DNA from: Pseudoips prasinana
Taxonomy: Eukaryota > Arthropoda > Insecta > Lepidoptera > Nolidae
Reading direction: 5' to 3'
Assembly: GCA_951640165.1 (NCBI GenBank)
Contig: OX621240.1
Location: 7,762,713 to 7,826,712, forward strand
DNA: 64,000 nucleotides
How positions within the stretch are numbered: position 1 is the first letter of the stretch; every line of letters begins with the position of its first letter. A model generated the notes under the pieces. It ran no database searches and was not told where the DNA came from. It was given only the letters and a program-made list of their open reading frames with translations. Shown in pieces: positions 54,440-64,000 of the stretch. Made by a program: the position numbers and the translations under genes.

Positions 54440-57400
54440 TAATTATTATATTTTAACACATAAATAAATGCCGAAGCACAATCAACTTGGTCGGTTTTTA
54501 AACAATGACAAAATCATAAATACATAGTCACAAAAGTGAGAACATAATTGTAAAACTGAAATTAAACTCAAATTATATCTCTATGGTCATTTTAAATAAT
54601 TTGAAAGAACTCATTATGAGAATTCTCAGGCTTTCTACGATTTTAGTTTCCCAGACTACTTCTGAACGGAATAAGCTTATTAGCTCTTAATAGGCTAGTA
54701 TTATAATCGGAACCTTTACTTCGTTTTACTTCACTTTAAAGCACTTTTATTAGGTTCACTTAAACCTAACTTACTATATAAACGACTCATAGAAATCGTT
54801 CTCGTATACTTTCGAAACTTTGAAATTCTATGTTATCCGTACAATAAAGCAAAGAACATTCGAGCTGATCTGATGAGGGTTCCAGTATGTGAAAAGCAAC
54901 TCCTCGAAAGCTACAATTGTAGTTTGAGCTCATCAGATTCTTTTTGTCGAGGTTTTAGTTTTGTGACTAAAATCAAACCGATGTTTTTTAATAAACTAAA
55001 TTACTGCTGATTACTTTCAACTTTACTTTATTTAAATTAATTTGAGTAATCTATTATCGCTGCCTGAAATTGATTAAATGGTGCCAATGATACAGGTTTG
55101 CCTTATTTGGGGCCAGTTGTCAAACCAATATGTTACGTTTCTTGGCAGTAAATACTTTAAATTTTATTAATAATATCACATGTTATAGAATTGTCACAAG
55201 CCTTTGACAGACGTCAACAGCTCTCACGCAACCGCTTTAGCTAGTAGATCCAAATACATCACTTATACTCGTAGCTACGAAGTATACTTGCAACGTTATT
55301 GATCTATAATCCGGAACAGATGGATTCACGTCATTTGCCAGTTAAATATTCTCGCCCATATTGACTCTGCGTCATCTTTAGAACATACCGTAACAAGATT
55401 AGAGGATTTTCTTCAAGTCGTCGTGTATAATGGGAAATTTTAGATAGATATACATGTCAATATATGTATTATATATTATTTCCATTAAGAGGGTGACAGT
55501 AGTTTAAACTAATACTAACAAGTACGGGTCAAAAAAAAAATCTACAGAAAACTATCAGAACACTATAGATACAGGGGGCGATATAAAAAAATCATTACTT
55601 GCGAGAAAAGATTACCATAATGAAAAATCTTATACAAAAAGTTTTTGCTAATTATAAAGTGCCCTATACATTATAATAACATTTTAAATTCAGTTATTGA
55701 TAATTATATTTGAAACATCTTTTAAAAAAGATTTTTTTTCTATATAATGAAAATAGTTAAATTGTGCTTTGGGATCAATGATTTTCTTCAAAATTATAGT
55801 CGTACTTGGCGTACTTATTTATTTAAACAAGACCAAACTAGTGGTAATGGCTGAAAACTCTCGGAAAAGCACCTATTTGGCTGAAGTGAACGCATTAAAT
55901 GTGGTCAATAATACTAGGTCTTGAAATTAAAATCTATTCATGCTAAACCGGCATAATAGTTTTCTACGGATATATTTCATAATAGGCTAGGTATGTCATA
56001 TATAAATATAGCGATAATATTTTCAAAAGAAGTCGACTATAACATCATCATGTCATGAGAGCTGTATGTAGGTTTCTATACGTGAAATTAGTTTGAAGAT
56101 CAGTTATTTTATTTATGTGTGTTACTTTGAAACAGAGACGTGGTCGCGTGCCGGTCTTGCGGTGCCCATATTCACCCGCTTTTAGGACCACGATACAGCG
56201 GTTGTTGGTAAATAGTTCAAAATATAAGATCCCCTAGATAAATTTAAGAGACCCTAAAGTCCAAATATCTAAGATTGGTAGACTCGAAAAAAGCTCCCAT
56301 ATAAACGTATCTTCACGTCCTGCAATGTGTGGTCCCACAAATTAATTTCCTGCACTCAACCGCAGCCTGCCTGCCATGTTGTGGTCGACACCGTAGTGCC
56401 GCCGTACCGGATGCTTTCCTAAGTACGTAAAAGCCGAGCCCGTACTAAACACCATCACTACATATTGCTTTGCTGTCTAATGGCCAATTAATTGTGTCAA
56501 CGTAATTTGAGCTGCCATTGTGCCCCTTTTTGTTGTGCGATTATCCTTGCTTCCGGGACTTCTGCGGATTGCTGGAAAACGAATATTTATATTTGTTGAT
56601 TTTCTGTTAATTTATCTTTAATTATGTTTTTCCCATGGAACGACGCATGTAAATATTTGCTGTAGTGACCATGTGTACACTTGATTGGTTGATGATTACA
56701 TTCGTTGCGGTTTCCCAAGTTTCCAAGATAGTCATAACATAACATTACTTTGTAATCGGCGACAAGTCTTGATTATTGCCGACTTTCCTTTTATGTTAAG
56801 ATATTAGTCCACTAACTGGAATTGTATTGAAGATTAGGAATACTCTCTCGTCTATTTATTGCTTCTTCTTCTTATTTCGAAATGTATTTGAACACTGATT
56901 TTAAAGGTTACGCGTAAGTTCCGCGTTCTCAATTTCTACTCACTGCAGATATAATTAAACATGGTTTATCTGAGCAAATGATTCGCTTGCCATAAATCAA
57001 TCTATTTATGGATCATTTTATGTCGTTTCTGTCTTGTAATCGAATAATATTGACGACAGATTTTATGTGTCCTTTACCATTTAATAGAGATCAATAGCTA
57101 ATTCTATTTGTCCATAGACGACAGTCTTCAATAGTAATGTATCTGTAAGATATGTTAGGACACGCGATAACAGCGAACGTACCTCTTTAATTATGCGTCG
57201 GCGCATCACTGTTGGGTGACTCACTCGCTAATTACAATGTACGGAGCACGTGTTCGCCTTGAGCAGACTGCTTATTGATAACTCTTGCTTAATGAGCCAG
57301 CCTTGTTTGATCAACGACGCTTTATAATTCTTTGGATAGATGTAATAATGTTATATTGGGCATCTACTTATTAGCTAGAATAAAATGTCTTGTCTGTTTG

Positions 57401-58090
57401 ACTCCAAGGTACTTGCAGCCCATTTTTGTTGGAAGAAATTTATCTTTGTTTATTTTATTTTCAATTGCTTAGCTTTCGGATGTTATCAAGGTATATGTGG
57501 GGCAGTGAATTGTAGCTGTCATGCAATATTTTTCCTTCGAGGAGTAATATCTAGCAGTTGTATCATTTCACCTACACATATCCAGTCTGAGATTCGATAT
57601 CAGTCATTTGATCTGAGTTCTATATTTTATTAGTATTATTTTTCACAGGTTATTTCAAAGAATGTCAATGCCCACACTGCTATTCGAATTATTTTGGCAC
57701 GAACACGGTGTCATTCATTTTAAATCTATTTTTGTTTTGGAATTCACAATATGTACATCAAATGAAAAATGCATGCGCTTGTTAAATTAAATCTTTCCAC
57801 TTTTCTGTATTCAACGCTGCAATTAGCCGGGAGATTTAGTTTTAATTTGTTTGTAAATGTAGGAGGATGACTGATATCTGGTTAAGTGAAAACGAAAATG
57901 TACTAGTTTATTATTTTAAAAGCATACGTAGAATTCAGTGCGCAATTATCTCGTACGCATATATATCTTTGCCTTACAAGATTTAAAATAATTGTTTGCA
58001 CTTTTTAATATGTGTTTTCAGTCATTTAGTGACATTAATATTCAGAACACATTCCCACTGTGACATTCTAATAACTACTTAATATGGAAA
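54440..58090. other. No gene seen
   Basis: AT-rich sequence without a convincing exon or repeat. ORFs such as 57385-57633 are hydrophobic AT-driven frames without conserved motifs. Confidence 0.5.
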
Positions 58091-58092
58091 AA

Positions 58093-58261
58093 CGACGCCG
58101 AGCCAGCGTGGGCAGTCACCCTACAAGATGGACCGATGATCTTGTGTGGGTCGCTGGAAACAGCTGGATCCGAATAGCTCATGACCGACAATTGTGGAGA
58201 TCTTTGGGGGAGGGAGGCCTTTGTCCAGTAGTGGACGTCTTACGGCTGATATGATAATGAT
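58093..58261 (+). mobile_element. RTE-like LINE 3' end, shorter copy
   Basis: 'acaagatggaccgatgatcttgtgtgggtcgctggaaacagctggatccgaatagctcatgaccgacaattgtggagatcttt' matches 54300-54385, ending 'cggctgatatgataatgatgg'. Confidence 0.85.
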
Positions 58262-58651
58262 GGAAAAATTGCTTAAAATATTTACTTAAAACTAGGCACA
58301 TTTTTTAGGAAGTGGCTCATAATTATTTTATATCCAATGATTGGTTTAAAGTTTGAATTCCGAGTCTTAATATTAAAATGTAAATCCACATAAGAACACA
58401 CAGCCTAGTTGATGTTGCTTTAATGTATCTGTAATCAAATATGATTCTATCTTTAATAGCATTGAAAAGTCAAGTTTTAGAACTTGAAATAAAGTAATTG
58501 AACGTCTAATTAAGCAATAATTTCTCCCAAACCAATTAACTTTCTTTGCGTCTCGCGTGCGGTAGGAAATGAGCAATTAATACCAATAAGGACGTTCACG
58601 CACTGGCCGGTGATTAATATGTATGATTAATGTAGTGGTCCCTAAGAATAT

Positions 58652-58975
58652 CAGGACAATTTACTAATGTTGTGTGATGATGGCGACGAATATCGCCACG
58701 CCATCTCGTCCCGTGCGGGGCGTGGAAGTCGTCCCGTCCTGTGCGGGGCGTGGAAGTCGTCCCGTCCTGTGCGGGGCGTGGAAGTCAACCCGTCCTGTCG
58801 AAGGGATGGTATATCTACCAGAGAACGGGCAGCAGCGTGTCTCTGAGTACTATGACAATAATTTTGCGAACGCCAACGCGATCGCCAATCGTGGCGATTA
58901 TGGTGTAACCCTTTAAGATCCTCGGGTGTGGCCTTTGTCCAACTGTGGACGTCCATCGGCTGACATGATGGTGGA
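58652..58975 (-). repeat. Interspersed repeat A, reverse copy with internal tandem array
   Basis: On the minus strand 'catgtcagccgatggacgtccacagttggac', 'taatcgccacgattggcgatcgcg', 'cgctgctgcccgttctctggtag', then the tandem array and 'gggacgagatggcgtggcgatattc'. The array is an expansion of the family's 'cgacttccacgccccgca' block. Confidence 0.75.
58713..58796. repeat. 28-bp unit repeated three times
   Basis: Units at 58713-58740, 58741-58768 and 58769-58796 (start gtgcggggcgtggaagtc). Units 1 and 2 are identical; unit 3 has 'aa' for 'gt' after gaagtc. Confidence 0.95.
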
Positions 58976-58999
58976 TATACGACCAGCGTGAAATTGACA

Positions 59000-59578
59000 G
59001 TCAAACTACCTATTAAGCGTCATTAAATTTGTGTTTCTGAATGTTTTAATAGCATTTTCAAATTCTCGATGTTGTTGATGTTTTCACTGTCGTGAAATAT
59101 TATTGCTGCAAACATTCAAATGGTTTACTTAAGCACTTACTAAGTAATGCGCAAATATTAGACCTGTCACGAACAATACCCCACGTGATGACCAAATGCC
59201 TCAGTCGAGTTATTAGGTCAAGTTATTTTAATATAATTACTGTTCCCCTATTGAGCACACTCCAAAAAACAATCAGTGACACTTCATTTAATAAGATTAA
59301 ACTATTTATTTCCTACGCAATATTACTAAGAAGAGTCTTGTTTTCCCTCAATCTTTATAATAGCACGTCAGCCTCGTCTCGTCGCTATATGTGTTGACAT
59401 TGTTTTATGTTTCAGAAGAGGGTTTGCTAGAAAAGCAAATATCTTTTGTCTTCCATTATTATTATTAGTATCAGTTTCCGCTTAACGTGAATAATGTGTT
59501 TCCTGATGCATTATGCTGTCTAAAGAGCATTTATTTACTTATCGTTATGGACAGTGATTTCTGATTATACTATTGTCA
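59000..59578. other. No gene seen
   Basis: The ORF at 59092-59397 has no recognisable domain and AT-driven composition. Confidence 0.45.
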
Positions 59579-59760
59579 AAGTTGTTCAAACCGCCCAGTA
59601 GGCCTATAACATGGCTTACCGAGTGTTGTCTAACGAAATTAACGCCCAGATATTAGAGGCCTTTGACAGTCACCCATCTATAAACTGACCGCGTGCGTAG
59701 GTGCTTTACGTTCCTGATCAATAACGGACGTGTTCTCAACGGTCCGTAAGTGACCAGGGA
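59579..59760 (+). repeat. Interspersed repeat B, copy 3
   Basis: 'gttcaaaccgcccagtaggcctataacatggctta', 'cacccatctataaactgaccgcgtgcgtaggtgctt', and an extra palindrome tgatca..aacggacgtgttctcaacggtccgtaagtgacca. Confidence 0.7.
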
Positions 59761-60375
59761 CGTAAAGAATCTATGCATACAGTATGCGTAGGTAAGCATA
59801 CTACTATGAGCACAAACAGAAAGACATTTTAAAACATATAAGGTGTTTGTGGTCATTTTTACATTTTCAACATACTGACAGACACTTATAAGATAGGTAC
59901 TCCAATATGTTAATATGGCCGAGACTTCATAAACTGGCAAAAAGGCAGCAGGAGATGATTTATTCGGAAAACTTCGCCCGCCTCTCTGTACTAAATTCGA
60001 TTTCATGGCGTGCTATTAAATCACTTCAGCTTCACAGCAACTAAAAATATTACCCAAAATATTTCGAGCACTACATCATTCATAGCATCCACTTAACAAA
60101 TTGTGCGTCGATATTTTTAATGCAGCATAAAATCGTTTTACTCATACATTTTAGTTTTATATATATTGAACACGCGACAGGGGCGATACTTTACGCTAAT
60201 CTAGTTACGTTGAATTAATATCGTGACGAAATATTTTGCACAATCGTGGATAAGGTCGTAGTAACTAAATGTGACTTTTAAGACTGTCTTTTGTTGGAAT
60301 ATGTTGACTTCACTGGATCCTTAATTTAAATTATTTAACAGGCCGTTACGAACGTATTAAATGGGTCCCAAATTT

Positions 60376-60743
60376 TAGGGTTCCGTAGCCAAATGGAAAA
60401 AAACGGAACCCTTATAGATTCGTCATGTCTGTGTCTTTTTCCCGAAACTATACGAGCTATACTGTTGAAACTTAGTAAGTAGATGTATTGGATGAACCGC
60501 ATCAAGATTTTTACACAAAAATAGAATAAGAACAATAATTTTGGGGGTTCCCCATACATAGACCTGAAACTAAAAAAATATTTTTTACGGTATACATGTG
60601 GGGTGTCTATGGATAGGTCTTCAAAAATGATATTGAGGTTTCTATTATCATTTTTTTTTTCTAAACTGCATAGTTTGCGCGAGAGACACTTCCAAAGTGG
60701 TGAAATTAGTGTCCCTCCCCCCCTGTAACTTCTAAAATAAGAG
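60376..60743 (+). repeat. Interspersed repeat F, 5' two thirds
   Basis: 'agggttccgtagccaaatggaaaaaaacggaacccttatag' to 'cccctgtaacttctaaaataagag'. It lacks the 3' hairpin and is joined directly to repeat A. Confidence 0.85.
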
Positions 60744-60744
60744 T

Positions 60745-60928
60745 TGTTTGTGTCCATCATATGGATGGACATGTCATAATCCCCACGCGTCGCTGACGGG
60801 TTGGCGATCGCAGTATGATGGTCATAATACACAGAGGGACGCTGCTGCCCATTCTATGGTAGTTATTATCTAAGGACGACTTCTACACCCCCTACAGAAT
60901 GTGATGGGGTGGCGATATTCCATGTCGT
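60745..60928 (+). repeat. Interspersed repeat A copy
   Basis: 'atggatggacatgtcataatccccacgcgtcgc', 'gggacgctgctgcccattctatgg', 'cgacttctacaccccctacagaatgtgatggggtggcgatattc'. Confidence 0.75.
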
Positions 60929-60929
60929 C

Positions 60930-61660
60930 AGCCGCACATCACATGTTTCTACGTTATGGATAAAAAATATATCAGAAATTAGTATGGGTGTCGTTGAGAA
61001 CGGATGATGTCGTTGAAGTTGACGTAAGCTTGAGCTTGCCCTATTTAAGAAGGAAAATAATAGAATCATTCAGTATTTCTTTCGGACCGATTTTGTGATA
61101 TCTAAATAGACAGAACTATTTCTCAAAGTGAAACCTTTGAATGTTTGAATAGAGAATAGTTCAATTACGAAAATTATATAAATAAACAGGATTCGTGAAT
61201 CCTCAATATTAAAAAAAAAACTGCACAATGTGTTTAATTCTAATCTACTTTTATTTTTTATTTGTTTTAAATTTATTTACACGTGGTTACAGAAAATATG
61301 AACATTTTCAAGAGTAATTTCTCGACCACTGTGGCGCGAGGGCGGACATCAGCGCGAGTAAATAGTAAAAATTGTATTTAGCACGTATTGTTCATTTAAT
61401 TTTGGTATCAGTCTAAAATTTTAAGGTCACCTGTACGTCCGCCCGCGCTCACCTGTGGCCAGAATGAAACTAGAAAATGCTGATTCAACAAAAACAGATG
61501 ACTTTGAATTCTATTTTCTATAATATAGGCTTGATATATTATTACCTTGCGAAATTATTTTAGTACTCACTATACAAAGTGTAATTATAAATAGTGAACG
61601 TAAGTTAAGGAACATAATTTGCCTGTGAAACTGAACATGTAAAATAACTCCCTATAATGT
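60930..61660. other. No gene seen
   Basis: AT-rich with a moderate-GC block at 61320-61460 (..ctgtggcgcgagggcggacatcagcgcg.. and ..gtccgcccgcgctcacctgtggcc..) that forms a loose inverted pair, perhaps a degraded foldback. Confidence 0.4.
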
Positions 61661-61662
61661 CC

Positions 61663-61985
61663 TCCTATCCGAATTTCGGCCACGGCGGCTAGTGGCAATG
61701 ATGATTAGCCATCTGCGCGGGAAATTTTATAGTGCACAAATGTGTGCGCAATCACGGGAGCACTAACTATTCCGTCACTTTCATTATCCGATGGGACGCG
61801 TAGTGTCACGGCCGGAAAGAGGTTAGGTACAGGACTGAAGGCTTTACGTGCTCTCCGAGGCACGCTTGGGGTTGATGCTGAGTAATTTAACGTTTTACAG
61901 AAAAGTCCCAATTACTTTTAGCCTGACCCGGGATTTGAACCCAGGATATTGTTCGCTGTGGGTGAATACGCTACCGCTAGGCGAA
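61663..61985 (-). mobile_element. SINE family 2, full reverse copy
   Basis: On the minus strand: 'cgcctagcggtagcgtattcacccacagcgaac', B box ggttcaaatcccggg, 'gcctcggagagcacgtaaagcc', 'cgtcccatcggataatgaaagtgacgg', 'ggccgaaattcgg'. It shows the normal head against which the 485-591 rearrangement is judged. Confidence 0.85.
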
Positions 61986-61994
61986 TGAAGCAGT

Positions 61995-63580
61995 CAGAAC
62001 TCCCTATACATGAGTAACGATCATTCATTATTTGTATGGGGCGCCCAAATACTTTGGTATTTTTTTTCTCTAACTGTATTTTTTAATAAGTTCAGTTTTA
62101 TGGGTAGATAGAACTCCTTAAGCCACGTCCTCTACTACTATTGTGTATAGTATGTAAGTGTAAATTGTAAATAATAATTGTAGTAGCTAGCTGAATTAGA
62201 TGAGCGGCTACCGCCATCTGAGTAACCTCTATAGTGTAACCAGGTGGCAGATTCAGTTAGGCATTTTTTCTTCCTATAGCGATTGTTCTTACACCACAGA
62301 GATCGACTACCTACACATAGGTTCAGATGGACATGATTTCAAACCTTAATTGATCGTGGCGTATTTTCATAATTAATTTATTTTAGTTCTTATTACCTAG
62401 GCCTAGATCTAGGGTAACCACTGTCTACTAGACTCCGAAAAACAACCGGCATTTACGAGCCCTCCCTGGCTGCTTACGGTCTCTGGACATCATTCGTCGA
62501 AGATACATAAAAGCTATTCATCTGTTTATGATATGGTTTTATAATTAGAGCTTATTACGGAGGTGATAAGAGTAGTTTTTGCAGGTTAATTGTATCCACT
62601 GTCGTTATGTGATCCTTGTGTGGGTCATGGGTGTTGCAATAGTTGTAGCCGCGTCATCAATTCACACTATTATCACGGTTCGATGTGTTATTGTGTAGTG
62701 TTTATGCAAATCATAGAATTATGCATAGCACGAGGTTTAGCATCTAACATAATCATGCAGAGTTCCAATGCATCGAAAACTTGAGGTTTATGAAATATCT
62801 GGTTTCTGGTTCAGCAAGATATTGAAGGATTCAATCGACTAGCATTTCGCTGGACCAAGCGATACGTAGAGAAATATTCGCATTAAGTATTCGTTCGTTT
62901 TAAAAGGTTCCATATCAACTAATACCATGAATAAACGTTGTGAGGTTTTTAAAACCCCGATGCATCTTTGTCTCCTACAGCGTTTTATTAATTCACTGTC
63001 GTATATTTTCGCATTAATCTTTGTTTTTCCCTCGTTGACCGGTTTATTTGACACCCTAGCTTAGCTGTGAAATTGAAAAGAAATGTTTTGCCTCCCAATA
63101 GAAAATTCATCAGTCGATGGAAAGTTGATCTTTTTGGTGTATTTGGCATGTTCAGGTATTACACGTTGTTTAAGGAATAGGCAAATTAAAATCCGGAAGT
63201 TGCGTCTACTATTCATGTTAAACCTTGTTTATAGGTCCCACAAATACCACTCCTCTACGGGAATCGAACTTGATAAACGTAGGCGCCGTGATAGTAGTAA
63301 GGTATTAATATTTGAAGTGAGTTCACCAATATCTTTGTTTGTATGTATGGCGGCCGGCACATTCACCTGCATTCATCAGAATATTTGAATAAACAATCTT
63401 CTGTGGCGCCTGCTGGCGGTAAGAACCATCGCTGGAGCCATGTTTAAATAAAACCGCATTCATATCATTGTAGTTACTTATGATGAGATAATCGTGCACA
63501 TACATACCTACAAACAAACGTATATGCGTACATACGAGTAGGGGCAAAAAACAGACAGACATTTTTAATGGATTTCAAGA
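61995..63580. other. No gene seen
   Basis: No repeat or exon could be supported; ORFs at 62590 and 63083 lack motifs and splice context. Confidence 0.4.
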
Positions 63581-63583
63581 GAA

Positions 63584-63648
63584 GGATTCTATTATATATC
63601 TGTTATCTATATCGACTAGATGCAGATAACCGATATATAATAGAATCC
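63584..63648. repeat. 25-bp inverted repeat, 15-nt loop
   Basis: 63584-63608 and 63624-63648 are reverse complements with one mismatch (left arm starts GGATTCTATTATATATC). Confidence 0.88.
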
Positions 63649-64000
63649 ACAGAACTACTTTTTGTATGTATCAATAACATGTCACACACTGCTATTTAGC
63701 CCAAACGAAGCAAAGCCTACAGAAAACCCGCCAGACCGAGACAAGTCTTTTGCGAGTATCGAAAGGCAGCGTCACTACCAACTCGAATCTCGGCGGTCGT
63801 CAATAATAATCATACCATACCACCTTTCTCTGTGTACCAATTTGAATTTCGATAATATATTTACATTTATTCGATGGAAAATGCTGGTGACCCTATAGAA
63901 GATGTAACATTAGTGGTTGAGGCAAATACGGAACGCTCTCTACCAAAGACACCGACATTAAGGACAACTGCAAAAAAAAAAATCTCCCCATACAAAATAA

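Noticed and set aside
58713..58796. CRISPR-like array
   Set aside because: Units are directly adjacent with no spacers, and the window is eukaryotic.
63699..63850. Exon-like GC-balanced stretch after an AG near the right edge
   Set aside because: Two frames look equally open, there is no usable donor, and the window ends too soon to judge.

Overview
This window looks like nuclear DNA of an insect, most likely a moth or butterfly. It is AT-rich, has short exons in long introns, and is full of tRNA-headed SINEs, short Helitrons (A|TC...CTAG|T ends with an 'accgcgg..cacagctag'-type 3' tail), non-LTR retrotransposon tails and one mariner. That mixture is typical of Lepidoptera; the order is an inference, and no species can be named.

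The left 25 kb is one minus-strand gene, the long-form tRNA 3' processing endonuclease RNase Z (ELAC2). Thirteen coding exons lie between 25199 (start codon) and 892. All have GT/AG ends, and all twelve junctions keep codon phase. They give about 754 residues: a putative mitochondrial leader, the degenerate N-terminal metallo-beta-lactamase half, a charged linker, and most of the catalytic half with the PxKxRN loop, the HxHxDH metal motif and the YSGDT motif. The last exon(s), with the expected HEAT and HFSxR-type motifs, lie beyond position 1. Its introns hold most of the mobile DNA. Three SINE copies are each split by a later insertion: an RTE-like LINE at 9194-10359, a mariner at 16123-17416 and a Jockey/CR1-like LINE at 18077-21054.

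A plus-strand gene starts head-to-head with ELAC2, with start codons about 3.3 kb apart. Exon 1 (28459-28558) codes a signal peptide. Exon 2 (31837-31973) codes a short ectodomain and one transmembrane helix. A candidate last exon (36959-37087) continues in the correct phase and ends in a stop, so the whole would be a single-pass membrane protein of about 121 residues. I do not recognise its family.

From about 37.1 kb to the end I see no convincing gene. There are SINEs, Helitrons, LINE tails, foldback elements, three copies of a GC-richer repeat, a triple CACGTG cluster at 43.7 kb, a GC-rich patch at 51.2 kb and one exon-like minus-strand segment at 52.9-53.0 kb. The most unusual structure is at 485-591, where a SINE head is rearranged into two adjacent perfect hairpins (20-bp and 30-bp stems), both with a TTTG loop.
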